Source: Arthrinium phaeospermum (taxonomy: Eukaryota; Ascomycota; Sordariomycetes; Amphisphaeriales; Apiosporaceae). From it: 64,000 nt of DNA. The notes beneath the pieces were generated by a model. That model worked only from the letters and a program-made list of their open reading frames with translations. It did not search any database and had not been told where the DNA came from. The stretch is taken from assembly GCA_006503535.1 (NCBI GenBank), contig QYRS01000005.1, positions 2,480,001 through 2,544,000 of the forward strand, read 5' to 3'. Numbering within the stretch: the first letter of the stretch is position 1; each line of letters opens with the position of its first letter. The translations under genes and the position numbers were made by a program. Below, in pieces: positions 47,505 through 60,360 of this stretch.

Positions 47505-49329
47505 ATGCCGAGCAAGACGGCCGACGTACCTCTCAAGAGGAAACGCTCGAAGAGCGCAGAGAAGCCCAAGAAGCGTGCGAAATCCGAAAGCGGCAGCGAT
47601 GAGGAAGACAATGCGCAGGCCGAGATCCTGCTCCTCGAGAGCGCTATCCTCGAATCCAAGAAGAACTACAACAACATCACGAGGTTACTAGATCTGGCGA
47701 GGAATACGAAAGATGGCGAATTATCTCCCGTCGCCATGGTGGCGTTGACAAGGGTCTTCATAAGACTCCTCGCCCAAGGTAGCATGACGAAGAAGACCGA
47801 TCAATCAGAGAAGGAAACCATCGTTATCCAGTGGTTAAAGGACAGGCTGGTAGACTACGAGACCGTCTTGGTCGAAGCCCTAGCCGACGAAGATGCCGCT
47901 TCGAGTGCGCTTACGTTAGCCATGCGCCTGTTGAAGGCCGAGGGGCAATACCGAGACAACAAGGACGAATACAGCTTTCCTGAGCCATTCTTGAAGGACA
48001 TTGTCCACGCGATAATATTCGACGGATCCAAGGAGCTGAGGAACGAGTTCTGCGAAAACTACCTCGGTGAATACTGTGATGTTCGTTATTACGCCTTCAA
48101 GGCCATGGGCGAAGTCCTCGGCGCAGACGAAAGCTCCCAGTCCAGGCGGGAAACCCTTTTCGAAAACGCCTACGAGATATTGTCGTTCTTCGAGGTGGTC
48201 CCCGAGACGATGGAGCAAATGGGCGAATTCTACCTCGAGAAGGCGCCAAAGAAGCACCCGGTTACGATACTTTCACAGCAGAAGCGACTGGGCCAGGTGG
48301 CGTGGCTAGCAGCGCTGAGACTCGGCCCTAATAGAGATCAAAGGAAGCGGGTGCTTAAGAACATGACACGGATGATTGCTCCTTGGTTCACTCAGCCCGA
48401 ATTCCTGGCCGACTTCCTTACCGACTCATACGATGCGGGCGGCAGTATTTCGCTCCTCGCTATTTCTGGTATCTTCTACCTGATCCAGAAACGCAATTTG
48501 GACTACCCGTCATTCTACCGCAAGCTATATAGTTTGTTGGACAGTGACATCCTTCATTCGAAGCATCGATCTCATTTCTTGAGACTGTTGGACACGTTCC
48601 TGGGTTCATCGCATTTACCCGCAGCCCTTGTCGCCAGCTTCATAAAAAGACTGGCTCGGCTATCCCTTAACGCCCCCCCTGCTGCCATAGTTGCGATCAT
48701 CCCTTTTTTCTATAACCTTTTCATGAAACACCCGCTGTGCACGTTCATGATGGTAAGCCCCTCCGAGTCGAGTCAACGAAGCCACAGGCACTACCTTGCA
48801 GTTTACTAACGGCCTTCCTCGTATTAGCATCGTGTGCCCCGAACCGCGGAGGACAAGGCCTTGATTGAAAATGAAGGGTTCCTCGATGTATTCGACGCTT
48901 CGGAGCCCGATCCGATGAAGACCAACGCGATCGATAGCTGCATATGGGAAGTAGTCCAACATCAAGACCACTACCAGCCCAACGTAGCCACTCTGGCCAG
49001 AATCATCCAGGAACAGTTCACTAAGCAATCATACAATGTAAGATGACCCTATGGACGTTGTCTAACTTGGACTGAATATTAACAATCTACAGGGCGAGGA
49101 TTTCCTGGACCATTCCTACGGCAGTGTAAGCGACCCCTGAAAGTATACCCACCCTTTGCTACCTTGCTAATGAGCATTCGATCTTCAGTTTCTCGAAGCC
49201 GAATTCGCAAAACAGATCAGGAAGGCGCCTGTTGTTGAATTCATGATACCCAAGAGAATCTTCCTGCCACAAGATCCAGCTTCTGGTGTCGAGGACAACC
49301 TACTCACCAAAATTTGGGAATTCGAATAA
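47505..49329 (+). CDS. NOC4: Nucleolar complex protein 4, 40S ribosome biogenesis
   Basis: Partner of Nop14 in the small-subunit processome, needed for 40S maturation and export; CBF/Mak21 family. Exons are 47505-48752, 48828-49037, 49093-49125 (33 nt) and 49189-49329, all phase 0, 543 aa. The N-terminus is a basic nuclear signal (KRKRSKSAEKPKKRAK) followed by an acidic stretch. Helical repeats fill residues 40-290. The CBF domain (about 305-480) contains GSISLLAISGIFYLIQKRNL, LDYPSFYRKLYSLLD, HFLRLLDTFLGSSHLP, FIKRLARLSL and FFYNLFMKHP. The C-terminal block LEAEFAKQIRKAPVVEFMIP is typical of NOC4. The alternative CBF members Noc2 and Noc3/Mak21 are larger. Confidence 0.94.
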
Positions 49330-52300
49330 GAAATGTCCCAAGTAAGTTGCTTGAGGTGATTTTGTGTGGCAGATACCAAAGACTCAATGGTCCATGAGTG
49401 GACTGGATTGGAGTCTTCTCGTGCCGCTGCTATCATCCGGTGGGCCAGAACCTTCCTTACAGCCCCCCAGAGAGCATCACTATCGGCAGGCACAACCAAC
49501 GAATATCGAGTAGATCATAGGCACCAGGACCGTGAGTCAATAGCTAGGGAGCAGCCAGCTACCTGGAACCTGTTCAAGCATGTCGGGCATGAACACATGG
49601 ATTGTGGTCGTGATCCTTATCGCAAACAGTTGGGTGATGCATCATGAGCCCAGAGTGACGTACAGCCTCGGTCATGACTCGACTCTGTCCCTCGTATCAT
49701 TGAATACTGGAGGCTGGGTTCCGGAAGAAACTACGGACACGATGGGCAGTTGGTTGTGGCGCCCAACAACATTCCCGGCTGACAAAAGGAATGTGGTAGC
49801 AACGTGTTACGGGATGGATGCAAGGCACGACACACATGGAGTCCAGATCTATCAATAGCCACCACCATTTTAATTGAAGCATCGAGATACCAGCTTGTGA
49901 CACGAATTCGGGTTCATGCTGGGCAACCATTCTACTGTTTCAGAATCCCTTCTCTCAATCGCAACGACTGGACCAGATCGAAAACAAGACCTTCTCCCAT
50001 CATGACGACCCATGAGTAACTTTTCATGGTCATTACCTGTTTCGTTTGGGAACGATGCTCGATCGGGATACTGATAACTTTTCGCCCTACACCGCCATAT
50101 GGGTTTGCGCATGGACTGGAAGCTTTGGAAGCAATCAGACGTCCCAACCCCGGTTATTTCGGCAAGGCTGGGGTGTCTGATTCCTTGTCTTTGACGTCTT
50201 CCGAGCACAACCCTCTGTAGACAGCCCTTATAATGGACTCTTGTTATCGAGTGGCGATGCGACTAAATCGACGGTCATACAAGAATAGCTTCCGATGCCT
50301 GGGGGCCATAGTCGTACGTGATGTCACACACTCACCCGGCACGGCCTTTGTCGTTGCCCCGGGTACCTTGCTTAACTGCCGCACTAAGCCTGCGGGTGTC
50401 CGGGGGGCACAGGATTCTAGAATAACGCGTAAGCTGTGTGGCCAGATAACCGAACGAAGCCATCGTCGCTTCTCAAGCCACGGCCGTCCCGCGTTCCAAC
50501 GTAGCGTCGAGCTTAGGCTAGGGCGGCTCTCTTTCTCTCTCTCTTTCGTTCGACCTCGTCCATTTTCGTAATCACTTTGGGTAGGAAGAGGCTGAGTGCC
50601 CGCGCGGTCAGAAGTTCGCGTCTTGACTTGCGCCTAGCATCTCCAAATTCGGTCGTTGGTGTTTCAGCTCGGAGGGATATCTGGTTGGCGGTGAAAGTAA
50701 ATTTTTCGTATATTTCATTGGGCCGCACCGGGGAAAAAGGGCAGGTGAAGATTCTAGATTGCCCATCCGGCTGCATACCCCTCATTCTTCGCTCGGCCAA
50801 ATCTCTCTCGCACAAACATCACGAGTTTCCGTAAGTAGCGAGTACCTGGCCCGGGTCCGAAGGCAAAGTAGATTCAACGACTGGGGAAAGAGAGGCATGT
50901 AGTGTCGCAGTAGGAAGCCATCGTGCCCGTCCGTGTCCTTCACCGCAAAGCTCGTGAAGAGGACCTGGACCTCTGCAGGCCCAATGACAGGGCGGGCGGC
51001 GGAGCACGGCTGGGCTACCGACTCGCCGGCACGCGTCCGCGTCTGTTCCCACGATGGAACCCCCGCCGGTTTCCCTCGCATGTCGTGCCCGCTAGGAGCG
51101 AGTCACGATGACCTGGGTGGGCGGGCGGCGATGCCAGTCGTTGGTCCAGCAGATGGGCAAAGCGATCTCGACCTACTTCCCGCTGCAAACGGGGAAAATC
51201 TACAGGGTCCAAGTTGCAAAAACGCAGTGGCCAACAAACCAAGCATCCATTAATCCTTCCCTTCATCTATCCAATGCTGTCTTAGCAGCGTGAGGGCACC
51301 TTACGTACGCATCTTTGGTCTCTTTGGCTGGGCGAAAAAAATTACCATCTCCTCCCCACCGGCTCTTGATTGCATTCGGTGTTTCTCATCTAGAGTTTCC
51401 GAATGAACGATCATTCATTACTTGTAACGGCTAGGAATGAGGCATTGAGGGAGCAGGACGGAAATAGCAACGATAGGCTCATGCCTTGAAGGTCGTTTGA
51501 TATGGCTATGCCGGGATAGACGATCTCTTCCGAGCACAGGCTACCCGGGAGAGAGGAAGCACCATCTCTGCTTAGCAAATCGCCTAAGGCGTTAGTCGAC
51601 CATGCAAGGCACACCGTTGGGTGCACAGTGCATGGAGAGCTTTTGATGAGCAGAGGGCTGAAGATGAAAGGCTTCGTAATAGTAAACAGCCTACTATCAG
51701 CTAGTCCAGCTAGCTAGCACAGTGAAGAGAGAGCTCCAGCCACAGGGTGCATCTTGCCAAGGCGACGGCGACGACGACGACTACCAAAAGATTTTTCATC
51801 CTTCTGTCAATCTATCACCTATCTGTCTGTGCCTCTGTCAGATTCTGCACCAGCCCATCCTTGGCACGCATAGGAATCAACACCGCCGCAGCAAAGGACG
51901 GGCTGGTGCAAGGAAAATGAGCTGAGGGCAGCTCATCCTAGACCAATATAGATTGCTTGTCCGGACGAACGAGCGAATCCCCTCGCTTTGGGTTCCAATA
52001 GACGACTCACTGATCACTCACCGCCCCATGTTCAGCGCCCAACATCTCAACCAATGTCGAGTGTGCATATCTACTACTACCATTTCAGATTTCGCTCGGG
52101 TCAAGCGCGCGACGGAAGAAAAAGAAAAGGCATGCAAGCTACAGTGTGCTAGGGATGAAAACAGACGAAAAAAAAAACTGGAATCGTCGATTACGGTTCC
52201 TCACTTCCGTTGTCCTGTCCTGGGCTGGACGAAACTGGCAAAAGCTGGGCGTTGAGTTCGGCCGGCCGGCCAGTCAAGACGCAAAAAAGGCTGCTGCTTG

Positions 52301-53746
52301 GTACGAACGGGGCGTCGTTTCCCAAAATGTGACGGGCCGGCCTTTTATGCGACCCGTTGTCACACATCTTGGTAGTTCGTGCCCAATGCTTCGCTGCTCA
52401 GCCAGTCGGTCTCCTGGATTCAATTCAGTCCTCTTGTCCTATTCTCGTTTTGGCACTTGCAGACGACAAACGACCACCACCCAAGCAACCCCTTCGCTGC
52501 AGCAGTTGTCGGTGAGTGTCAGCGCGCGAGACTGGACGGCCGAAACCCACCTGCCGCCCAGCTTCCGTCCAAACGGGAGCCGCTCCTCGACTTCCCCGTC
52601 AGTGGGAATTCTCTCTGCTGCGGGTGCGTCATCGAAACCGCACACTGTACTGCTCCGTTTCGCACGAGCCTTACCTGCTCGCTCACCTCCTTGTTTTGAT
52701 TTGAGATTTCCCAGACACAGAGGCCGTTGTCTGGCCATAGCGCTCTGCTTGCTGCTGCTCGTCAATGCTACTGCTACAAACTAACCCAGCCCACCGGCAT
52801 CTGAATACCGTCATCCAGGCACTGGCCCGCCGGCCACCATCGCGCGAAAGACCTGTTGCCAAGGATCTGCGCCCGATGATGGCCCAATCGTCAGCCTCCG
52901 GGCGGAACTCCCAAGGTCACAAGTCTTGATCCCATCGGGGTCCTTTCCCCATGAGTAGGAGATGTGAGCAGGAGACGCGTTTCTTTCGTGGTTTCCTGGG
53001 TTGAAGATGGATGTCAATCACATCATCGCCTGAGCTTTGGAGCAGCGGTTCCACGTCGTCCGACCGTACCGTATAAGCAGATCTCGTGTCTTGTGCCGCC
53101 AGGAACCCTCGGAAGACGAGGAAAAGAGGCTGGCGCCGTTGTGGTTGATGCTGCTGCTGCTACTGCTGCTCCTACGGCCCATTTGCCCGACGCCGCATCT
53201 ACAGTATACTTTTGAGGTTTGCATTCACAGTATGCCTTGAGCTCAGGATCAGATGCATCGCAACGCGGGCATGAGCAACAGCCCCCACCTTGATGGCTTC
53301 TGATACGCGGTCTGGATATCGGCCATTGTTGATCAACTTAACTCCTAGGCCTAATACGAACTAGAGACCCGGAATGAAGCGAAAGAGCTCCAGAGAGGAG
53401 AAGAAAATCATTTTCGCAACTGCTCGCAAGGGCACATAGCAATCCGATGCCTGGCTCAAATAAGATCACGTCTATGGGTTCCGGTCGGTGTCTCCGCCAC
53501 TGTTTGGTTCAAGCTCGAAAATGTTTGGTCTGATGTCTAGACTTCATATGGGACGACGACCTCTCCACCAGCCTCAGCCCAGCGCGGCATATGCGCATGG
53601 AGTCAATGCGCGTAGTGTTGTGTTCTGAGGCTGCACCGTGGTTTTACAGCATTGAGTTTGAGACGCGGAGGCTGGAGAAGATCGGAGTCTGCTTACTACT
53701 CCTGGGGACGCGTAGCTTTCCTCCTGTCGAAAGTGCAAATAGAGTC

Positions 53747-53910
53747 GCCCAGGCTGGGATAGCCTGGGCAACACGGGAATTCTTCTTCTTCTTCTTTTCC
53801 TTCTTTCGCTTCGTTCTTCCATCGAACAGTCGGTCAAACAAAGTGTAGCTACCCCTGTAGCTCCCGGCGACATAGCGCCAGGGCCCTGTAGCTCTGGCGG
53901 GGCCTTAATA
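53747..53910. other. Hairpin-rich patch, possible structured RNA or terminator
   Basis: GCCCAGGCT (53747-53755) pairs perfectly with AGCCTGGGC (53761-53769) around a 5-nt loop. A CTT-repeat tract follows within 12 nt. Further on, CCTGTAGCTC is repeated at 53854-53863 and 53885-53894, and CGCCAG/CTGGCG form a second inverted repeat (about 53876-53898). Confidence 0.45.
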
Positions 53911-56900
53911 ATCCTTCATGTCAAACAAGAGCTACACGCCTAGTGGCCAGACGGGCTCCATAGTCTGTGCTCAGCTTGTTTCCGGATTCGATTCCAGCCT
54001 TCCCCATCTAGGGAGAGAGGGCCAAGAGCCCAGCAGAAACCGGAAGCTCGTGCTGGGATCAGCTTTCCCAGCGCTGCCAGTAGGTGCAGCAAGATTTGTA
54101 AGGTGCATCCCGACCGTTTATGACGGAGGCGGCAAGGTTTTTTCCTTGGCTGGACGTTCAGCCATCTGCTTGGACCGACCTTGGCAAGGTCGGGGAGAAA
54201 AAAAGAAGAGGAGCTGGAGAAGGTTACAATGCGATAATTGATAGCTACAGTGTGCACAGTCTGTCGAGGTCGGAGATCGGGATCTCATAGCTATGGCAGG
54301 GGTCCAAAGATCGCCTGCCAGGCTCCTGGTCTCGCATCATTGATCTGACCTGAGTGACAAGAGAGAAAAAAACAGTGTGTGATGTTCCCGCCCGTCCTCC
54401 CCGGAGGTTCCAAGGTAAAGGTCAGGTCAGAGGAAGGTATACCTGCCCAATGCCTTTCTGTTTCTGGAAGGGAATGGCAATCTGCTGCCGCAGGGTGTGT
54501 GCATCGATTCCAATAGAAGTGACTGATATACCATCCCCCCAGGAACCGTCAGGTGTGACGAGGTGGGATGACGCGCATCATCCTCGTAAAAGCTGTGAGA
54601 AGGGCTCTCTCTGACCTCACTGTCGGTTGGTGAGCGCCCGTTGACCGTCGTCAGGCTCTGAAACACCCGGTAGAGTCATTTGGCATCTAACGGATATCAT
54701 GTGACATCAGCTGGGCTTTGGGTTGAATTGGTCTGATGTTTGTAATGCGCGCATCGGTTTGTTGATTTGATTGATGCTACCTACGGTTCAGTGTCAGTCA
54801 GGTCCTGTCACACAGCTGGCTCCGGATAGTGGCCCGGTTGAGCAGGCCGGCGGGCCTTGGGTGTATGTAGGTAGTATTATGATTATTCATTCTCTATTTC
54901 ATCCCAAGATCAAGCATCACACACTCTTGTCGCAACCATGGCCTATCGCCGGCCAAGTCTCATCACATCGCGACCCAAAAGCCGTATTTCTCAAACTCTC
55001 TCCAACTGATCCCCGATCCCCCTTAAGGCCTAAACGAGTGACCACTGACGGGCAAAGGATTGCTGGGAGGCTTGGTCTACCTACCTATCTCTCGATTCTC
55101 TCTCGAGCAAGCACCAAATGCGGCGCTCCAGGGTCGAGAGCCAGTCCATGAGGCTTGTCAGCGGTCATGATGACCCCACGGAGCGACTGGAACAAATAGA
55201 AAGCCCAAGATGGCTTCTAGTGGCTGTTAGCCGTCGGCGGTCCAGTGCGAGAAAAGGGCTGCATGGCCGCACACGGTACATGTTACTATTTAGGTAGCAA
55301 TTGGCACCACCCTCGGCGAGGTATCGCGGTATCTTTGCGCGATTGATGCCCAACGTGCCCGTGCCATGGCGCGAGCTCGCACGCCTACGCCTCTTCTCCC
55401 CCGGCAGGGCTGGCGCTCCTCAGGCGCTCGCTGAGTGGAAAGCGAGCTCCCCACCCCCATCTTTTCCTTCTAGCTTTTGGCCGTTTTGGGAAAGCCTGTT
55501 TGCGTAGACTCCGAACCGTTCGTCTAGCGCCCGTTTCATTTTTCGACTGGCCCAGGTTCCCTATAATCTTGGTCGAGCATAGCATGATTGATTGATTGAT
55601 GGGCGGGCGGGCGTGTGTAAGTCCACGGTCCCTTGGAGGGGAGAGAGGAGAGGAGGGGAGAGGGGGTCCCATTTACGTATGCGCCGTTTTACCATGCCTT
55701 CGTCTTGCCCTCTGCTCTGCTTCGTCTCATCATGCGTGCGGACGGACGGGCGGGCGGGAACCATCAAAAAGTAGATTGATGGGTTGGTAATAATAGGTAA
55801 GCTTGAATCTAAGGCTCGCCCTACCGTTACAGACAGAACGGCCGCCAGAGGGGGAAACACTGCGATGGATCGATCCGATGCGGACTGTTTCTTGTCCTCT
55901 TACTCGTTCTGGATTGGGGGGGTCATCTGGGAAAACAACTGGGGTCTCACCTTTCTTCCAATCTGGGGCCTCGATGAGGTTAGTCATGGAGCAGGAAATG
56001 CGACCGCGGAGACGAGAGACAAGACAGACCAAGACGGACAGCCACTCCGTCCATCAATGGCAGACAGAGAGCATTGTAGACGTAGAGACGTAGACGGATG
56101 GCCTGGTGCGATTTCTCCCGCACCGCAGCAAGCAGATACGGTCGACTACCCACACCCATCCCATCTCGACCTACCAAGCCAGGCCTTGAAGGGCCCCTAC
56201 TTCCTGCTACCCACCCGCGATGCTAGAGACGAAAAGCTCCTGTTCGTCGGCCACAGGTCTCGCGGGCTCTCTGCTCCCCACTTCAGTCAGTCGCTCTGTA
56301 CAGTAGCCATGACATTGCAAAGTAAAGTACGCAGCAGCAGCCTCTAGCAGTAAAGGTACGCCGCATTTGGTACCTCGTCCCCTCCAACCCACCCCCAGTT
56401 CCAGTCCAGTCGTCTCTCCCGGTAGCTTAGTAGCGTAGTAGCCCATCCCATTAATCCATTCCCCTACATTAAGCAGGTTAATGTAGCTAGTGTGAAAGGG
56501 TGACCCTGGTATCCAGAAACCTGACCTGACTTGCACTCGCAACCCGGCCCTGGGTCAAGTCAGTCACTCACTCCCAGCAGCAGGACTTCTTTTAAGTACA
56601 AGAGTTCGCCAGCTCCATCCCATCGAGAGAATCTGCCCCCATCTGAAAAAAAGAAGGGTAGCCAACTTTTATTGTTGCTACTCAAACAATCCTCGACATA
56701 CCTGCCGTCCATTACATAGAGTCCATCCCACATCTATCTCTTGATCTCTCTATTCTCCAACATATCTTACCCATCACTTTTTTTATCCATCCTCCTCCTC
56801 CCACCACCTCCATCTCAGTTCTGGACGACTGTGTCTGAGATCCTCTTTCTTTCTCATACGCCTGTTTTATTCTCTTCACCTTGTTAGAGTTCAGATAGGT

Positions 56901-57015
56901 GAAATACTTGGAGACCCTCCTCCCCCCTCCTCCATTTCATCCCAACCAAGAAAAGAGTGTGTGAGTAGTCGATCCCGTCCGTTCCCTACAACATACATTA
57001 CATACGCTTTCTCCC

Positions 57016-57117
57016 ATGTTTAAAACCCTTCCCGGCTTCCCGCCCTCCGCCCTCCCCACCAAAAGTTACTTTCACCAACCTCTTATCACTGCATCTTATC
57101 CTGTCTCGACGCTCTGA
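57016..57117 (+). promoter_or_regulatory. Upstream ORF (33 codons) in the bZIP leader
   Basis: ATG at 57016 and TGA at 57115-57117, about 460 nt before the bZIP start. A second mini-ORF (ATG, two codons, stop) sits near 57176. If the transcript starts further upstream, both could limit translation, as in fungal CPC1/Gcn4 genes. Confidence 0.4.
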
Positions 57118-57574
57118 GACTACCATCCCCCTCGCCGTTCGTTCGTATACTTGAGAGAGCGAGAGCAAGACTTGCATGCAGTCTTAAGGAACCACCATTC
57201 CTTCTGCGCTTGCTTGGTTTTGGTTTGGTTTGCATCACAAGAAACGATTCACGAACGAACGAACGAGCTATTGGGGCGTCATTTGCTAGAGCCACGGGAC
57301 GAGTTGTCTTGTTTTCTACACCTTTTACACTATAATCGCGTTCTCTTCTCTATTTGGGTTGCCCGTTGGGGAAAGAACGCCCCCAAGGCACGACCGAGCA
57401 ATAGACCGCAACAGCAACAGTGCACTAATACGGAAAGACCAACAGCTTCTTATACTCTTTCGCCCCAATTGTACAAAGCGTAAACACCACGCTCGTCAAT
57501 ATCAAGTTCGAGTGTTACCCGCAACTCTCGAACCACCATCACTCACCTTCACACACACACCACACAACCTTGCA

Positions 57575-59417
57575 ATGGTCTCCAATTACCAGGTCCCGGC
57601 TTACTTCAAGCCCAACCCGCTCTCAGTCGACACAGCGCATGCGCAAAAGTGCTACGACGACGGGGACAACGACATCTTTGAGGACTCGATTATGGATCAC
57701 AGCGCGTTAGACTCGGGACTGGAAATGTCCCCTCCCATGGCGGGCAGCCGCAGAGATTCCTTCGCTGTCTCATCCTCGTTATTCTCCCCCAAGACAGAAG
57801 ACTGGCAGTCGGTAGACATGCAGTCGGTGCCGTCAAACAACCCCTCCCGCCCAACAACCCCTTCATGAACGTAGACCAGTCCCAAGGATACGGCAACCAG
57901 AACCAGTGGTCGCTCGGCCAGGCCTCGGGCACATGCACTCCTCTCCAGGCCTTTGACGGCATGCCCGCCGACTACGACGGCAGCGCATCCCTCTTCGCAC
58001 AACGCCCCATGTCCATGCAAACGCCCTTCAGCAACCCCGGCAACCAGGTCCCCCTCTTCCAGACAGTCGGCCCCAACAACCACTCGATACCAACTTCCCC
58101 GCAGAAGGAGTGGATGGGTAAGGATGTCAAGAACCAGCAGGCCATGATCCAGCGCATGCGCCCAGAGAGCCCATGATCCGGTCCCACAACGACCTGCGAC
58201 GGGGTGACGGCATCCGGAAGAAGAACGCCCGCTTCGACATCCCCGCTGAGCGCAACCTGAGCAACATCGACTACTTGATCTCTCAATCGACAGATGAGCA
58301 GGAAATCAAGGAGCTGAAGCAGCAGAAGCGTCTCTTGAGGAATCGACAGGCCGCTCTTGACTCGAGGCAACGGAAAAAGATGCACACGGAGAGGCTCGAG
58401 GACGAGAAGAAGCAGTACACGGTGGTCATCAGCAACCTGGAAGACGAGGTCGCCCAACTCAACCTGAGACTCGATCAGCTCATGCGTGACCGCGAGTTCA
58501 CCCAGAACCACATCGAGAACCTCCAGATGGAGAAGGAGGAGCTCATCCAGAACCACACCATCGAGAGTGGCGAGCTGCGCAAGAAGGTCAGTGTCCTCAC
58601 CGACCACGTCCACAGACTCGAGGGTGCCGCGACCAACAACAACGGCAACAACGGCTTCCCCAACTCCTTCAACGGCATGGACAGCATGACGATGGATGGA
58701 TCCTGGGACAACATGAACTTCATGGGCGACTTCACCATGGAACAGGATGTCAAGCAAGACGTCCAGATTGTTCCGGCCAAGAAGCCCGAGGTTACCCTGC
58801 CTGCCGAGGTCGAGAAGCCTTCCAGCCAGAACGGTCTTCTCTTCATGCTGTTCCTTGTTGGCGCCTTTGTCATGTCTAACCGGTCGGCCCCGAGCATCCC
58901 GCGCGTGTCGGAAGACATGCGCGAGGCCTCGTCGGCCATCCTGGATTCCGTGCTCAAGGACGCTGGCGTCTCACACGCTCCTGATGTCGTCACCGCTGCT
59001 GTTGCGCCTCAGGCCTCGGGTACCAACTGGGCCACTGCCACGCCCATGGAGCTCCAGGCCGGCATGGAGGGTGTTGCACCGTCCATGCTGGGCGAGCTCA
59101 GCGACTCTCTTACACAGCCTACCCAAGAACAAACGACGGAGCAGATCTTCTCCATGACCTCTGCCCAGTACAACGGTGCCACCTCACAAGACTTTATGCA
59201 AAACACCCCCGTGCGCTCGACGAGCCAGGGCCGGCGCAACCTTGCCGAGTCCCTTGCCGCCATGCGCAACAACGACAAGCAGTCCGCTGCCGATGTCTAC
59301 ACCCGCTCCCTCCTGTGGGACCAAATCCCTAGAGACGTTGTGCGCAACTTCGCCCGGATGGTGGCCGAGGCGAATCCTCACAGCGATCAACACGCAAGTA
59401 ACGACGCCCACTCATGA
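57575..59417 (+). CDS. bZIP transcription factor with C-terminal hydrophobic segment (two frame breaks)
   Basis: DNA-binding regulator, intronless in this reading. The protein starts MVSNYQVPAYFKPNPLSV. The bZIP is near residues 250-320: basic region KRLLRNRQAALDSRQRKK with the Asn-x7-Arg pattern, then a long heptad zipper (VVISNLEDEVAQLNLRLDQL). A run of 15 mostly hydrophobic residues, GLLFMLFLVGAFVMS (about 421-435), lies downstream, and the tail is Gln/Thr/Ala-rich. The frame breaks twice, at C runs 57850-57852 and 58170-58172. With one C added at each, the gene is exactly 615 codons (614 aa) with continuous, sensible sequence across both joins. The subfamily is uncertain; N. crassa ADA-1 is one possibility from memory but is not shown here. 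The long CT-rich leader with upstream ORFs suggests translational control. Confidence 0.82.
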
Positions 59418-60338
59418 CGATATTATGACAAAATGAACGACGACTTTTAAGACTTCGAAAATGCCTTTTTATTCTATTTTCGACGACCTACGCAGCGAGT
59501 TTTTGTTTTTCTTCGATAGTTTCCTTGTTCCTTTTTTGGTATCTGGTAATACAGTCCACGACGCTCACCGCGCAAACCCAACGAACCACTCAGACCAAAT
59601 GTGTGCTCACGCACAGCAACGAAATCAGCCTCTCTTGTCTACCTTTTGTCTGCGGTCGTGTCTCCTTTTCATGTTTATGTGTCGAGAATTAGCAAGCGAG
59701 TCAGCATTTTTGATTTTGTATTTTGGAATTTTCCCAATTTTCCTTGTGATGTGTCCAATAGCCAAGCATATTGGCAAAACACCATCTCCTACTCTTTGGC
59801 TTAGCATGGCGAAAACGGGCGGTTGAGGGAACACATAAGGGCGGGGCCAGGATGTTTTCCTGGCCACCAGCTTATTACTTCTGTATAACGATCCTGGAGG
59901 TCAGGCAGGGCATAGGGACAAGGAGGGGTGCTGCACCGGGTCATGGTTTCACTGCAGCCCTCTCTGGGAGGGGAAGGGGGGAAGGAAGGAAGGGAATTGG
60001 GATATCGGAATGCGCCGGGTGCGCCGCTCTGCAAGTTCAGGATCGAAACAACAAGCGATCTATGAATAGCATATGCGCACAGGCGGGGAAAGCGAAGGTG
60101 GTCGTTTATTTTCTTTGGGTGGAAGAGGGCGACCGATTTTTTATGATAATGTCTCACGACAGAGATGGTATGGATTTGACGGAGGACAAAGAAGGGCGAG
60201 AGCGACTGGCTGACGCGATGGAACAGTCTACGAGGCACGAATCAGACGACTTCTTCTCTCTGACACTCACGCCCCCGGCGATTGGCTCCTTTGTTATTTC
60301 TTTTCTCTCTTGGTTATTGGTTATTCGAGAATGAGCCA

Positions 60339-60360
60339 CAGCAGCAGCAGCAGCAGCAGC
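60339..60360. repeat. CAG trinucleotide microsatellite
   Basis: Seven uninterrupted CAG units, followed by further imperfect GCAGCA/CAGCCAGCAGCA sequence to about 60383. Confidence 0.85.

Larger units (their letters stand above)
49330..57574. other. 8.2 kb without a recognisable gene
   Basis: Many short frames on both strands; the longer ones (52146-52784, 50513-50815 minus, 55784-56347) have no family features or convincing start. Structured DNA lies at 53747-53910. GGTA/TACC motifs occur at 54866-54875 and 55077-55088. From about 56500 on, the DNA is pyrimidine-rich and is probably the promoter and leader of the bZIP gene. It could hold non-coding transcripts or rapidly evolving genes I cannot recognise. 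Confidence 0.5.

Noticed and set aside
52146..52784. 212-codon plus-strand frame
   Set aside because: Ser/Arg/Thr-rich without domain; overlapping frames on both strands are equally open.
53600..53790. SRP RNA gene suggested by AGCCTGGGCAACA
   Set aside because: No GNRA tetraloop/AGCAGGTCA-type S-domain core and no recognisable Alu-domain 5' end; kept only as a structured patch.
53983..53995. Second GATTCGATTCC B-box-like match
   Set aside because: No T-stem pairing and no A-box at the right distance.
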